From contig CM073895.1 of assembly GCA_037176705.1 (NCBI GenBank), positions 930,001-994,000 on the forward strand: 64,000 nucleotides of DNA, in the 5' to 3' direction. Origin of the DNA: Molossus alvarezi. Lineage: Eukaryota > Chordata > Mammalia > Chiroptera > Molossidae. Made by a program: the position numbers and the translations under genes. Positions within the stretch are counted from its first letter, which is position 1. The number at the start of each line of letters is the position of its first letter. The notes beneath the pieces were generated by a model that did not search any database, was not told the origin of the DNA, and saw nothing but the letters and a program-made list of their open reading frames with translations. Positions 1 to 12,167 of the stretch are shown here, in pieces.

Positions 1-78
1 TCAGCAGGGTCTCATCTGCTTACCGTGTCAAAGACAGAAGGAAGGGCCCTGGCCAGACTCAGAGGGTATCTGATAAAG

Positions 79-364
79 GCAGTCTCTTGTTATTTATTTT
101 TTTTTTAATAACTTTTTCTTTTCTTTTTTTTTTATATTTTGTTCAGATAGAGTGGGGGCGGGGGGAGAGAGAGAGAGAGAGAGAGAAACATCGATGTGAA
201 AGGGACACATCAAGTGGTTGCCACCCTCACGACCCAACCAGGGCTGGGGACAAACTGCAACCAAGGTACGTGCCCTTAGCGGGAACCAAACCCGGGTCTC
301 TCTGGACCGCAGGCCGATGCTCTAACCGCTGAGCCAAACCGGCCAGGGCAGTCTCTTGTTATTT
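79..364 (-). mobile_element. VES SINE, class B, with target-site duplication
   Basis: Antisense tRNA-derived SINE at about 96-349. The 17-base direct repeat GCAGTCTCTTGTTATTT at 79-95 and 348-364 is a perfect target-site duplication, so this is a young insertion. Class B here means the subfamily with the head ending GGTTCGGTTCCCGCTAAGG and a 3' tail carrying TCCTCGGGTGAGGA. Confidence 0.92.
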
Positions 365-3204
365 TGACAAATCATTTATGTTTTCAGTTCATCTGTCACA
401 ACTGTCAAGAAAAACTTTCAGGCTACCTTCTAAAAGGCCGTTTTTAAGTAGAGCTTCCAAGATGATACATTTCCTTTTCCACAGAGGCACTGGTTTTTCA
501 TGCACATCCTCAACCTCCCTTCTGGTGACAGACAGCACCGAAATGATAATCACACCTGGAGAGGGCAAGCTCCCTCCTTCAGCCTCACCCAGGCACTTCC
601 AGTGGGTGAACCCCTTCTCGTGGCACACACCCCCAGGCTGCAGTGACTAGGACAGGACAGTGAGCCGTCAGAGCCCAGGCCCCACACCGCATGAGCCATG
701 CCTGGACACTGCAGCAAACGCACAAAACACAAGATACTTTGAAGTTGGCACAGGCACAGAGAAACCAGGCAGATGACAGTTCCAACAGCAGGTGGCGCCA
801 CACCCTTTCTCATGACATCACATCCTTCCAAAGCTGCGTTTTCAGTGGTTGCTTTGATTAAAAAAAAAAAAAAAAAAAAGACCACTGCACAGGAAACGAA
901 GGTGGCGGTGCTAGGGTTCTAGTCTGAGAAGCTGCATGCACACACAACCCATTAGTTAACTACAGCAGCTTAGTTATAAATAAAATAAAAAGTTTCCTTC
1001 AATTTATGGGTATTACTTTTTCAAATGGTTACTAAGTTCTCAGGACATAAATACTGAAGTTGTTTGGACTCAGACTTGGGTATTTATTTTCGTCTAGAAC
1101 AGTGTGAAAATCCTAGGCACACTGAAGATGCCAGAACTGGGAACGGCTGCACTGAGCCCGAACTCTGGAAGGGGACAGGCAGAGCCAAAGCACAGAGGAG
1201 CAAGGAGGTAGCACTCACCAACCTACTGCACCCACAGAGCGTCACCTCTCAGTCCCCTGGCTTTAGGTGTGGTGGAAAACTGGACAATAAACTATAATTC
1301 ACCAAGAATAGGAACTGGTTTGCTCACCTGCGTGTTCCCAGAACAAACCCAAGACAACTCAGGCACTTCCCAGGAAGAGCAGCTCTGCATGGCCCTGAGG
1401 ACAGGGCCTCTGGGAGATCTGCGGTCCCTGGGGCGTGGGGAAGGCAGTAAGGGCAGGCTCCCAGTGGCTCACCGTGAGCAACTCCGCTGAAGCCAAGAGC
1501 TGGTGCAGCAGACAGGCAGGCGCAAAACTTGAGGGGCTCGGACTGGACCCTCGAAGGAGTGCAGAAAAGGTCCAGGACACATTTCTGTGGTATTCTCCCC
1601 AAAATGCACAGCCTAACTCTAGCCCCGAGGAAGCAAACAGACCGAAGGTGAGGGCATTTGCAAGGTGACCAGCCTGCACCTGCACCAGGTGAGGCACAAG
1701 AGCAGCTGCTCTGATTTAAGAACAAACGTGAGCCCTGAGTGCAGCATGCATTCCTGGACCCACGGACCCGGACGGGAGGGACAGCTGTGGGACAAGCGAC
1801 AGAATGCGGACAGAAAACAGCTCAGCATCAGTGTTATAAAAACATGCTATGCTCTCAGAAAGTGCACACTGAGGTGTTCAGTGGTAAAGAGGAAACAATG
1901 TGAATTTGCTTTAAAAGTGCCATGTGGGCATTATTACAGCAGCCTGGCACTCACATGCAGGATGGAGGAGAAAATGAACACCTTCTCTGCCACTCAGTGA
2001 CTGCTGGGACCCCTCGTCCCTTGTGTCTGGAGTACCTACAAAGCTGCCCCTTCAGGCAGGAGGACGCCCTCAGCCAGAGGGGCTGGCCCTGGGGTGAGCG
2101 GAAGGATGTCCCCTGCAGGAGTTCTAGAGGTCTGGGGGCAGGAGGCATCTAGATGATGACAAAAACCTGAGTGGGAGGCAGCTGGCCACTGGCTTCTCAC
2201 TGTGTGAGCTGAATTCTCAGTCTCCTAAGCTTACTACTCAATGGTGTGAAGTACTTCATTTTTATGGAAGTTGAACTAATTGGCCCAGCAGAAAGCTAAA
2301 GAAAATGAGGAAAGCTCAGCGGAGTGTGCAGAAATCACCCCGTGGAGAGCGTGGCAATACCACGAGGAGGGGTGCAGCAGAAGCCGACTGCAGGGGACCA
2401 AGTCCACGCAGACCACCTCCACACCAAGGGGGCATCCTCATACTGTCCTCGACCCCCAGGAGTGGGGCCAACTGGCACAGCGTGGGTCTCCCTGAAGCAC
2501 CACTCACTGGTGCAAACCTGTGCACGGCAGGGAGCTGGGCAGCACCCCTGGCCTCAACCCACCAGATGCCCGTACCACCCCAAGTTGTGACAACCCCAAA
2601 TGTCTGCAGACACTGACAAATGTCCCTCTGAGAACTCAGTCGGTGGAGTCCAGTCCGGGACTGGGCTGTGGGGTTTTCAATCCAAGGAGTGTGCTGTCGG
2701 AGAGGCAGGCCGAGGAGCAGCGCCTTAGGGAGGGAGCAGGGCCACGGAGACACAAAAGCGAGCGGTAACAGATGCCCAGCCATGTGAACTGTGCAGCACC
2801 TTATCACTACGACATTCCAGGTGGGTCACTGAAGTCAGAGCCCCACCCCTAGCGGGAGCACACTGGCAAGTTCACGTGGGCGTGCCACCCCGTGGCTGCT
2901 GCACTAAACAGGAGACGGGACACTGGCCACCAGAGCACACACACTGGACCAGTGGAGATTTAAGTAAAATCTGCACTGAAGTGCCTCGTACGAGCCCCAA
3001 GTGCCTTTCTGACAGCTAAACCCTTAGAGGTTAAGTCCCAACACCTTTCATGAATCACTAGCCTGTTAACTGCAAGAGAATTTAAAAATGAACCTGAAAG
3101 ACTGACTTCCTCCTTGTCCTCAACAGGCTCTTCAACTTAGTATACGTTAGCACAGAAGTGAAAACAAAAATCTTCAAGGAAAACAAGACAGAGAGGGTGT
3201 TTTC
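365..3204. other. Intronic unique sequence
   Basis: No SINE, no supported exon. It holds a poly(A) run at about 860-878 and a CTCF-like motif at 785-798. The scattered open frames overlap on both strands, have no splice context and resemble no family I know. Confidence 0.6.
785..798 (+). promoter_or_regulatory. CTCF-like motif, forward
   Basis: ACAGCAGGTGGCGC fits the CTCF core CCRSYAGRKGGCRS at 13 of 14 positions (first base differs). It lies in unique DNA, not in a repeat. Forward orientation makes it convergent with the reverse motifs near 33.7-33.9 kb. Binding is inferred only. Confidence 0.6.
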
Positions 3205-3300
3205 TGTGGAGGCCGTTGCAGTGACTAAAACCGCAGGGTCTGGTCCCAGCCCTGTGACCTCAGGTAAACTGCTTAGCCCTCAGGCCCACTATCTGCTGGG
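3205..3300 (+). repeat. MIR fragment (probable)
   Basis: The order 'tctggtcccagccctgtgacc ... aaactgcttagccctcagg' has the look of the MIR core, in which a 'ctgtgtgaccttgggcaagt' block follows a tRNA-like head. Diverged. Confidence 0.5.
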
Positions 3301-3507
3301 GGGCCAGAGCTCACAGAAGGGGTGGCCCTCTCCCCTGCAGAGGCCCAGACAGCACTCTGTAGGCTGGCAGGCCGCTACACACCGCCTGGGCCCTGCTGCC
3401 CCAGAGCCGAGGCAGGTGATGCGGGAAGGAGGGAGAGGGTGTGCTCCAACAATGGTCTGTGGACAGAAACACAAACCTCACTTGACTTTCCCACATCACA
3501 AAATAGA

Positions 3508-3751
3508 ATTTTCTTTTTTATCCTCACCCAAGGACATTTTTACATTTGTCTTCAGATACAGTGGGAGGGAGAGAGGGAGGACGAGAGAGAAACATCGATG
3601 TGAGAGAGACCCATCAACTGGCTGCCTCCCACACGACCAACCAGGGCTGGGGACAAATGGCAACCGAGGTACATGCCCTTAGCGGGAACCGAACCTGGGT
3701 CTCTCTGGACCACAGCTGACGCTCTAACTGCTGAGCCATACCGGCCAGGGC
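3508..3751 (-). mobile_element. VES SINE, class B
   Basis: Antisense copy, complete from TATCCTCACCCAAGGACA tail to CCGGCCAGGGC head. Purine-rich GAGAGGGAGG middle block. Confidence 0.88.
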
Positions 3752-4056
3752 TCAATCAATATAATCTTGCCAATCAATTTTGAAAACTCTATTACATGAA
3801 AGATTTCCCCATAAATTCACACTTAGGTAGAATTCTACCTCTCACAATATAACAATGTTCACCGAGAGAGCACGTCTCAGCAGGAAGGCTCCCACATCTT
3901 TCGCTCTCTGCACCCACATGCAGGGCTGACACGACTCCTCCCAGCCCTGAAAGCTTCACGGGCTAGGACCAGCTGGACTGTTTCCAATTCTCTGGGTTCT
4001 CAGTTCTGCCAGGCTGCCTGAAGACTGTTACTATCTAATATTACTGAAAAGTATTG

Positions 4057-4265
4057 TTATTTTATTTTTTCTTCACTGATTTAGAGAGAGAGAAAGGGAG
4101 AGGGAGGCAAAAACATCTATGAGAGGGAACATCGATTAGCCACCTCCTGCATGCCCCCCACTGGGGATCGGACAACCTGGGCATCTGCCCTGACCAGGAA
4201 ACAAACTGGAGACCTCTTTCTTGGTGCAGGATCAACACTCAACCACTGAGCCACAGCAGTCGGGC
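4057..4265 (-). mobile_element. VES SINE, class A
   Basis: Antisense copy of the class with the short ACTGATTTAGAGAGAG 3' part and no hairpin tail; head diverged (CACAGCAGTCGGGC). First of a run of five antisense copies. Confidence 0.82.
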
Positions 4266-4278
4266 TTTGGCAGCCATT

Positions 4279-4532
4279 CTTTTTTTTTTTTTTCATCCTC
4301 ACCTGAGGACACTTTTCCATTTTTTATTCAGACCGAGTGGGAGGGAGGGAGAGGAAAAGAGAGAGAGAGAGAGAGGAACATCAACGTGAAAGAGACACAT
4401 GGAGTGGCCGCCACCCGCACCACCCAACAAGGCCGGGGACAAACTGCAACCAAGGCACGTGCCCCTAGCGGGAACCCGGGTCTCTCTGGACCACAGGCCG
4501 ACGCTCTAACCGTTGAGCCAAACTGGCCAGGA
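4279..4532 (-). mobile_element. VES SINE, class B
   Basis: Antisense, full length, abutting the previous copy. The flank CCATTCTTTT recurs at the edges of the next insertions, as expected if they reused the same target. Confidence 0.87.
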
Positions 4533-4538
4533 CTCTCT

Positions 4539-4721
4539 TATTTTTAATCCTCACCCGAAGATATGTTCTTATTTTAGAGAGAGAGAAACGTCGATCAGTC
4601 ACCTCCTGCTCATACCCTACCTAACTGGGGTGACCTGGGATCCTGCCCTGTCCGGGAATCAAACCACAACATTTTGGTATAGAGGCTGGCACGCCAACCA
4701 ACTGACTCACCTGGCCAGGGC
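4539..4721 (-). mobile_element. VES-type SINE, shortened
   Basis: Antisense; AATCCTCACCCGAAGATA tail joined to a short GAGAGAGAAACG block, with a central deletion. Ends CTGGCCAGGGC. Confidence 0.8.
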
Positions 4722-4747
4722 CCATTCTTTTATTTATTTATTTATTT

Positions 4748-4946
4748 ACAAAATATGTTTTTATTGATTTTTTAGAGAGAGATAGAAACATTGATGTGAG
4801 AAAGAAATATCAACTGGCCGTTCCCTGCACACCCCCCACCGGGGAATCAAGCCCACAAGCAGGGCACGTGTCTGGATCGGGAACCGAACCAGGACCACTC
4901 AGTCCGTGGGACAAGGCTCCCTCCACCGAGCCACACCGCCCAGGCC
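4748..4946 (-). mobile_element. VES SINE, class A
   Basis: Antisense; begins TTTTTATTGATTTTTTAGAG, preceded by a (TTTA)n tract at 4728-4747; ends CACCGCCCAGGC. Confidence 0.82.
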
Positions 4947-4954
4947 TTTGTTTC

Positions 4955-5193
4955 ATTTTTCTAAATCTTCACCTGAGGACACTCTTCCATTTATTATCTT
5001 CTGGTGGAGAGAGAGGGAGGGAGAAACACTGATTCCAGAGAGACACATCGACTGGTTGTCTCCTGCATGACCCCGACTAGGGCTGGGGACAAACCACAAA
5101 CCGCAACCGAGGTACGAGCCCTCGACCAAAATCGAACCCACAACTCTTCGGTCCACGGGCGGACACTCCGACCTGAGCCAAACCGGCCAGGGC
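4955..5193 (-). mobile_element. VES SINE, class B-like
   Basis: Antisense; AATCTTCACCTGAGGACACT tail, ends AACCGGCCAGGGC. Fifth antisense copy in the cluster. Confidence 0.85.
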
Positions 5194-5223
5194 TGGGCCC
5201 ATTCTTTTAAATTTAAATTACAC

Positions 5224-5472
5224 GCCCTGGCCAGTTTGGCTCAGCAGTTAGAACATCGGCCTGCAGACCAGAGAGTCCCAGGTTCAGTTCCCGCTAAGGA
5301 CACACACCTCAGTTGCAGTTTGCCCCTGGCCCCAGTTGGGGTCCTGTGGGTGGCAGTCACTGTATGTGTCTCTCTTACATCAATGTTTCTCTCTCTCTCT
5401 TTCTCCCTCTCTCCCTAGTGCTCTATCTGAAGATAAATGCAAAAATGTCCTCAGGTGAGGATAAAAAACAAT
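5224..5472 (+). mobile_element. VES SINE with target-site duplication
   Basis: Sense copy, head GCCCTGGCCAGTTTGGCTCAG to tail GTCCTCAGGTGAGGATAA. Flanked by AAATTTAAATTACA (5209-5222) and AAATTTAAATTATA (5473-5486). Confidence 0.9.
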
Positions 5473-5734
5473 AAATTTAAATTATACATTTACCATATTT
5501 GATAAACACCTCAAGATTTATACAATATAATACAGGTTCCTAACCTCGGTTATGCAACAGCTGCTAAATAGAAGTTCTGAACAGATTTAATTTCCCAAAT
5601 TTTCATCCCTCTTACATGGAGACTTTTCCTCACACCTCCCAAATTCCCACTGACAACCCGAACACTAAGTCCACAGCTGTGCTATCCAATACGGTAGTTA
5701 TTAGCCATGTGTGTCCTTAAAAACTAATTGTATT

Positions 5735-5950
5735 GCCCAGCTGGTGTGGCTCAGTGGTTGAGCATCGACCCTGCACCAAGAGGTCACCAGTTCAATTCCT
5801 AGTCAGGGCACGTGCCCATGTTGTAGGCCAAACCCCCAGTGGGGGGCATGCAGGAGGCAACCAATCGATGTTCTCTCTCATGGATGTTTCTATCTCTCTC
5901 CCCCCTCTCTTCTTCTCTCTGTAAAATCAAGAAAAAAATTTTTTTTTAAA
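5735..5950 (+). mobile_element. VES SINE, class A
   Basis: Sense; head GCCCAGCTGGTGTGGCTCAG, tail TAAAATCAAGAAAAAA of the AATCAATAAA type. Confidence 0.85.
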
Positions 5951-5954
5951 TTAC

Positions 5955-6097
5955 AGCCCTGGTTGGTATGGCTCAGCTGGTTGGGTGGTGTTTGATGCCC
6001 AGTCAGGGCATGTGTGGGAGGTGGCCGACCGATGTCTCTCTCACACATTGATGTTTCTGTCTCTCCCTTGCTCTCTCTAAAAATCGATTTAAAAAGG
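5955..6097 (+). mobile_element. VES SINE, internally deleted
   Basis: Sense; head GCCCTGGTTGGTATGGCTCAG followed at once by the middle block; about 143 bases long, so roughly a third is missing. Confidence 0.82.
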
Positions 6098-6572
6098 GGG
6101 GGCACGCTCTTTCCTTGAGACAGGAAATTTGCCACGTCCAGGAGTGTAGTTTCCTCTTCCATACCTGGAACACCCACTGCTGCACTCGATGCACACAGCA
6201 TCATTACAAATTTACAGTGAAAAGGTGTTTGTCATATAAATAGTACATACTGCTAAGTTCGAGTCAGTATACAAACGATAGAAGATGGGCCCTAAAAGGG
6301 TTCTCTGCTGTTAAAAAAGAACCACTCGCCCACTGACTAGTTAATCCCAACAATTTTAGAAGCTCGTAAGCCTGTTTTCTAGGAAATTAGCGCTGTCGGA
6401 GTCCACAAAGGTCCACCGGGGCTGTTTCCAGAACTCTTCGGAACTGAGGAAACAGCGCCTCCGGGCTGTCGGGCTGTCAGTGATGGGAACGTGTGGGGTC
6501 ACTTCCGTACTTTAAGAACATGTAAAGCAGGTACAATGGGCACTTACTGATTCACAAATCTATTTTATTTTT

Positions 6573-6827
6573 GTTTTGTTTTATTATTTTTTTTATCCTC
6601 ACCCAAGGACATATTTCCATTTTTTGTTCAGACAGAGTGGGAGGGAGAGAGAGAGAGAGAGAGAAACATCGACGTAAAAGGGACACATCAAGTGGTTGCC
6701 ACCCACACGACCCAACCAGGGCCAGGGACAAACTGCAACTGAGGTACATGCCCTTAGCAGGAACCGAACCCGGGTGTCTCTGGACCGCAGGCCCACGCTC
6801 TAACCGCTGAGCCAAACCGGCCAGGGC
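6573..6827 (-). mobile_element. VES SINE, class B
   Basis: Antisense, full length, young-looking. TATTTTATTTTT occurs just before (6561) and just after (6828), consistent with a target-site duplication. Confidence 0.9.
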
Positions 6828-7062
6828 TATTTTATTTTTTATCCTCACCCGAGGATATTTTTCCATTGATTTTTAGGGAGGGAGGGAGGGAGGGAGGGAG
6901 GGAGGGAAACATCGATGTGAGAGATACTACGATTGGCTGTCTCCCTGATCGGGACCGGGGATTGAACCTGCAACCCAGGTACATGCCCTTGACCGGACTC
7001 AAACCCGAGCCCCTTCAGTCTGCAGGCTGATGCTCTAACTGCTGAGCCAAACCAGCAAGGGC
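6828..7062 (-). mobile_element. VES SINE with (GGGA)n block
   Basis: Antisense, directly adjoining the previous copy. Its purine block has become a clean (GGGA)n run at 6876-6907. Ends AACCAGCAAGGGC. Confidence 0.87.
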
Positions 7063-8686
7063 CACAAGCTCCTTTTAAATGCCTGCCATTTAGTGTTAGG
7101 TACCACGACACCATCCATTCCCAGAGAAAGTTCCCCCTTTCCCCTCTCACTTCTGGGTCTCAAGCAGTCACCCCCAAACCCACACCCCATCAGTGGTTAA
7201 GTGAGCTCAGCCAATCACCCTCCTGTCCGTTCCCAGGAAAACTACCCAGAGGCTCGGCCCTTCATGCTGTGGCACTTCCCCAACCCCTTCCCTACCCCTG
7301 TCCTGGGCTTCTGGGTGGACAGTGTCAGGGGTCTGACTCAGGTTGGAGAACTGACCCTGCCCACATGAACAGCCTACTTGGTGTGCCCTCTGCTTCCAAC
7401 CTGGGCTGGTTAGGGACAGGCAGAGATAAGACCTCACAACAGGGCAACTGCAACACAAGGTGGGTGCCATGACGTCAGTAACCATGGCCTCTCCATGTGG
7501 CCAAGAGCAGGAGGGTGACTAGAAGTAACCTCTCTGAGGTGACATTCGAGCTGAGATCTGAAGGAGTAAGGACTCAGTGGAGAAAACAGTGAAAAGAATG
7601 GAGAAGTAGGTGGATGATGGAGGAGTCCAGATCAGAAAGGCAAGGGTACACACACAAATTTGAGAGTCATCAAAACAACCTGTACACAGCATTCAACACA
7701 GACAAGAAAGATGGTGACAGAAAGTACCGCTGAGGCGAGCGGAAATGCCAGGCAGAGATGCAAGCAGGCACGGGTGACCCCTGCAAGGACACCAAGGACA
7801 AACAGCAGTGTAGCAGGAGAACCAGGATCTAAGGGGGAAGAGTTTCAAGGAGGTGGGTGGTCAACTGAGTTCAATGCCAACAAGCAGAACATGCTGGAAA
7901 CAGAAAAAAACATTTCATAGAGCTCGCTTCCCTCGCAAGCAGCAGCAGAGACACTGAGATGGACAGAGACCCCCAAATGGATTCCCGACCCCGACTCCAT
8001 CGTGACCGGAAAAGCCCAGCCCATCCCTGAACTTGGGCTCTAGGAGACATCTGAACCCTTACAGGGCATTTCTTTTTTATTTAAGTTTCCTTAGTGGTTC
8101 CTTCAACCTGCATCTGAGACATTATCTTCACAAGCTTGGATGTGAAGGAGAAGGACGGACACAGGAGACAGTGAGGAACACAAGAACCACAGATGAAGGA
8201 AGCTCTGGTGACTGCAGTGGGTTGAACTGTGTCCCGGAAAATTCTTACCCACCTGGAACATGTAAATATGATTTTCTTTCGGAAAGGGGTCTTTGCAGGT
8301 TTAATTAGTTAATTTCAACTGAGGCCCTACTGGGTCAGGGTGGGTCCTAATCCAATGACTGATGTCATTATACAGCAGAGTGGGGAAGGCCAGTGACAAA
8401 AGAGGCAGAGAGGCATCAGAGGGAGCAGCCACCAACACCTCCGCTGAGCCCTCCAGCCTCCAGGACAGAGAGGCCGCGCGTCTGCTGTTTCGGCCCGTTC
8501 CTGGTTGTCGGTTACAGCATCCACAGGAAAACCCCGGGCAACCTCCCAGAGCCTCGCAGCAGCCCGGAGAACTGAGACAGCAGCCCCAATAACAGGAACC
8601 TGGAGCCTGCGTGGGTTGGGAGCATGAGGAGTGGAGGGAGCCAGGAGCCCGTGTCCTGCACACAGTGGCACCGGAGCTAACCTCCG
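7063..8686. other. Intronic unique sequence
   Basis: About 1.6 kb with no SINE, no recognisable repeat and no supported exon. Short open frames occur on both strands without splice signals or family resemblance. Confidence 0.55.
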
Positions 8687-8941
8687 CTTTTTTTTTTTTT
8701 TTTTTAATCATCCTCACCCGAGGACATTTTTTCATTTTTTGTTTAGGTAGAGTGGGAGAGAGAGGAAGAGAGAGAGAGAAACATCGATGTGAAAGGAACA
8801 CATCGAGTGGCTGCCACCCGCACAACCAACCAGGGCCGGGGAGAAACTGCAACCGAGGTACATGCCCTTAGTGGGAACTGAACCCGGGTCTCTCCGGACC
8901 ACAGGCCGATGCTCTAACCGCTGAGCCAAACTGGCCAGGGC
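8687..8941 (-). mobile_element. VES SINE, class B, with target-site duplication
   Basis: Antisense full-length copy. CTAACCTCCG at about 8678 and CTAACCTCTG at 8941 flank it. Confidence 0.9.
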
Positions 8942-8964
8942 TAACCTCTGTTTTCACGCCACGC

Positions 8965-9110
8965 TCAGCATGAGGTTCAACATTTTATGGGCACCATCTC
9001 TCACGATCCTCACAACTACCCTGGGATGAAGAAACTGGGCTCGAGGTAATGAGTCAATTGCTCAAGGCCTCAAAGCAGAGCAGCGTTGGCAGAACCAGGA
9101 AATCCAGCCT
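8965..9110 (-). repeat. MIR fragment
   Basis: Antisense MIR-like string: 'cgatcctcacaactaccctg', 'gatgaagaaactgggctcg', then 'ttgctcaaggcctcaaagcag' match the order of the MIR antisense core. Confidence 0.7.
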
Positions 9111-9824
9111 GTGGGCGTGGCCGACCACAGGCAGAAAAGGAGCACGAGCCTGCACCCTCCTTACTAATAGGGGTGACATCCAGAAACGCACACAACATGG
9201 AGCAGAGCAGAAGACTTAGAACTAGACTGCAAATACAGTGCGACCCTGCACGGGGAGAGCAAAGCCCCTGCACACGTGCTTGGACGACACGAGAGGAAAA
9301 GGAAAGCAGCAGCTCACGTGGTTACTTCCTGTGAAGGGAATCTACCCTTACCTCTTACTTTTACATTCCTAATTTTCCACAACATAGTCAACATTTTTAT
9401 TATTGAAATGCAAAAATTAAAGATAGAAACCGAGACAAAAGAACGGCTTTACTGCAAAGGATATCATTACAGAACTACATTGGTGGCGTAGGGGGAACAG
9501 GAACAAGGTCCTCAGAGAATAAGGACAAGACAGATGGAGGAACTGAGGCAGGGGAAACAGATCGCCTGTCAGGGAGTTCAGTTTTAAAAAGAGAAATGTA
9601 AGAATGAAGACTGAAAAAGATACCAAGATTGGGGGGCGAGGGGTAAGTTATATAAGACTGGGGCTAGGAAGAACTACACATGGAATGGCTGGTAAACATG
9701 TTCGCACAGGGAAGAGGCCTCCCTTTAATAAGCTAGGAAGGAGGCAGGTGCAGACAGGAGTCTTCTGAGATGAAAGGGGAAGAAAGAAGCTAGCTCCTGC
9801 CAGAAGGTCCACAGTGTAATACGT

Positions 9825-10050
9825 AATTAAGAGCACAGGCCCTAGAAGCAAACAACTCAAGTTCAAACATGGGCTCCACTGACCCCTGGCTGTGACCTTG
9901 GCTAATTACCTAGTCTTCCTGTCAGTTTAGCGTCTGTGAAATGGGGCTAGCTGCAGCACCTGCCTCAGAGATGACGTGTAGATCATGCCGTAATCACAAC
10001 GTCCTGCCTTGATGCCTGGTACAGCAGGCACCCAACAAACATGAGCTAAC
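9825..10050 (+). repeat. MIR element
   Basis: Sense: 'taagagcacaggccctagaa', 'ggctgtgaccttggctaatt', 'tctgtgaaatggggctag', 'cagcacctgcctcagag' and 'atgcctggtacagcaggc' follow the MIR consensus in order. Confidence 0.8.
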
Positions 10051-10244
10051 AGCACTAGGACCAACAGGGTAAAATGCAAGTTCGTCTAATGCCAAGGGAA
10101 TGCCAGCTGGAGGGCCCAGGTTTGAAGGACCTTATTCCAACAGGCAAAGCTTGAAGTACTCTCCCAACAACTCTGCACATGTAAAGCCCAGGCCAAGGGG
10201 AGTACTGCAGCACCAATTTCCCAGGACCTCTCATCCCAACTCCA

Positions 10245-10470
10245 AGCACAGTCCTGCCTCAGGGCTCCTCCCTCTGCCTGGCTCCTCCTCTCACCTCCTC
10301 CTGCTCTCTGCTCAAATGTTTCCACCACCCTGTTGAAGGGAAACCCCAGCCATCACCATGGCCTGGCCAGCCCTCCGTTCCAGCATTGTCTGTCCCGCCC
10401 TGAGAAATGACACTTCTCCCACTAGGGCAGGGCTGGTTCTCCTCACTGCCTGTCACCAGCTGCTCCGGCA
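10245..10470 (+). repeat. L2 fragment (probable)
   Basis: 'cctgcctcagggctcctccc' then 'tctctgctcaaatgtttcc' keep the order of the L2 3' region. Diverged; a repeat-library search would settle it. Confidence 0.55.
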
Positions 10471-11213
10471 CTGCTCAGGCCTTGAATGAACATTTTACTG
10501 AGCGTACCCTTCCCCTTCCCAGGCCCCTTTCTCTGAGCAGCTGACAAAGCTCACACTGCCCCACGTAGGAGCAGAGCCCCTGGACCCCACATGTCCTGCC
10601 TTGCACCCCTTTCTCTCACAGCTTCATGCACCCCACTGTGGATCTGCAGCCCTGGGGAACCTCAGTCGACCTCTGACTCTCAGCCACACTTGCTGCCCTG
10701 ACCATCCCCTTCCCTCCCAGAAGCCTGTCTGTCTGTAGGCTCTGGCCTACACTCCGGCACTCGTCCAACTTCTGATCACATCTCCGTGAGCTTCTCCTCC
10801 TCTGTCCATCCTTTAATGCTGTCCCTCAGGCTGTCCCAAGGCCTCTTATCAAGCTACACCAATAGGTCTTCAGCCTTTAGAGAATCTCTGGTTCCTGTCC
10901 CCAGGAAAGGGAACAATCCTGCAACTATAAAGCTGCCCAAGGGGAGGGGAGGAAACACACGAGAACAGGGCACTGTCTCCAGCTGTGGGCCTCTGGGTCC
11001 CTGCAGGCACCCTGGGCCAAGGCCTTGATGTGCCCTGGCTGGTTCGACCACCACACTGCTCTTCGAATCAGTGCAGCTCAGATGGCTGGGTCTCAGCCTT
11101 CACATTCTAAATTACTGAGAATCCTGGGGCTTTTGTTTATAGGGTTTTATCTATAGATTATAGATATCCACTACATTAGAAATTGAAGGAGACATTCTAA
11201 AAGTATCTAATAA
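10471..11213. other. Intronic unique sequence
   Basis: C/T-rich stretch with no clear repeat and no supported exon. Parts may be further decayed L2. Confidence 0.45.
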
Positions 11214-11384
11214 GCCCTGGCCGGTTTGGCTCAGCAGTTAGAGAATCGGGCTGCGCGCTGAAGGGTTGCAGGGTTGATCCCTGGCCCTGTCTGGGTCATG
11301 TGAGAGGCAGCCAGTCCATGTTTCTCTCTCACATTGATGTTTCTCCCTTCCTCCCTCCCACTCTACTTAAAAGTCAATGGAAAT
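11214..11384 (+). mobile_element. VES SINE
   Basis: Sense; GCCCTGGCCGGTTTGGCTCAG head, shortened middle, ends CTACTTAAAAGTCAATGGAA. Directly followed by another sense copy. Confidence 0.87.
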
Positions 11385-11600
11385 GCCCTGGCTGGTTTGG
11401 CTCAGTGGATGGAGCATCTGCCTGCAGACCAAAGGGTCTCTGGTTCAATTCTGGTCAAGGGCACATACCTGGGTTAAGGTTCGATCCTCAGTTCAGGTCG
11501 GGGTCGTGCAGGAGGCAACCAATCAATGTGTCTCTCTCACATCAACGTTTCTCTCTCTCCCTCCCTCCCTCTGTTCCTTCCACTCTCTAAAAAAATATAT
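11385..11600 (+). mobile_element. VES SINE
   Basis: Sense; GCCCTGGCTGGTTTGGCTCAG head, B box GGTTCAATTCT, ends in CTCTAAAAAAATATATATAT. Confidence 0.87.
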
Positions 11601-11723
11601 ATATATGTTTGATCAATGAAGAAATATTCTCCAGTAAGGATTAACAAAAAATAAATAATAAAATTAAATTGTTTAATAAGCCTAGTACGTACATGTTACC
11701 ACAAAAAACATTTTTTGTTGTTG

Positions 11724-11972
11724 TTAATCCTCACCCGAGGATATTTTTCTTTTTTTGTTTTGTTTTTTCCAAGGATATTTTTCCTTTTTTTTTTTTTTAG
11801 GTAGAGAGAGAAGGAAACATTAATGTGAGAGAGACACATTGATTGGTTGCCTTCTGCACGAGGCTGGGGATTGAACCTGCAACCCAGGCATGTGCCCTTG
11901 ACCAGGAATCAAACCCATGACCCTTCGGTCTGTGGGCCGACACTCTAACCACTGAGCCAAACCGGCCAGGGC
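11724..11972 (-). mobile_element. VES SINE with duplicated tail and target-site duplication
   Basis: Antisense. CCACAAAAAACATTTTT (11699) and CCACAAATAACATTTTT (11972) flank it. The tail segment is partly doubled (CCGAGGATATTTTT then CCAAGGATATTTTT). Confidence 0.88.
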
Positions 11973-12167
11973 CACAAATAACATTTTTACGAGAAAAACA
12001 ACTTGGTGAGAAAAGCGGTGGTCTCTCACATTAGCACACTGACGTCCCCTCGGCAGGAGCTAGACCTCCCCCTGCTTCTGCATGCAGCTGTCCCAACCTT
12101 GGTTTAGTCCAAGTACATGAGGGAAATTCAGCCTCACACAGATAGGGAGTCAAAAAAGGCAGGAGCA

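Noticed and set aside
87..332. Short peptides rich in GREREREKHRCERDT and similar, found in dozens of places
   Set aside because: They are translations of the purine-rich middle of SINEs and not genes.
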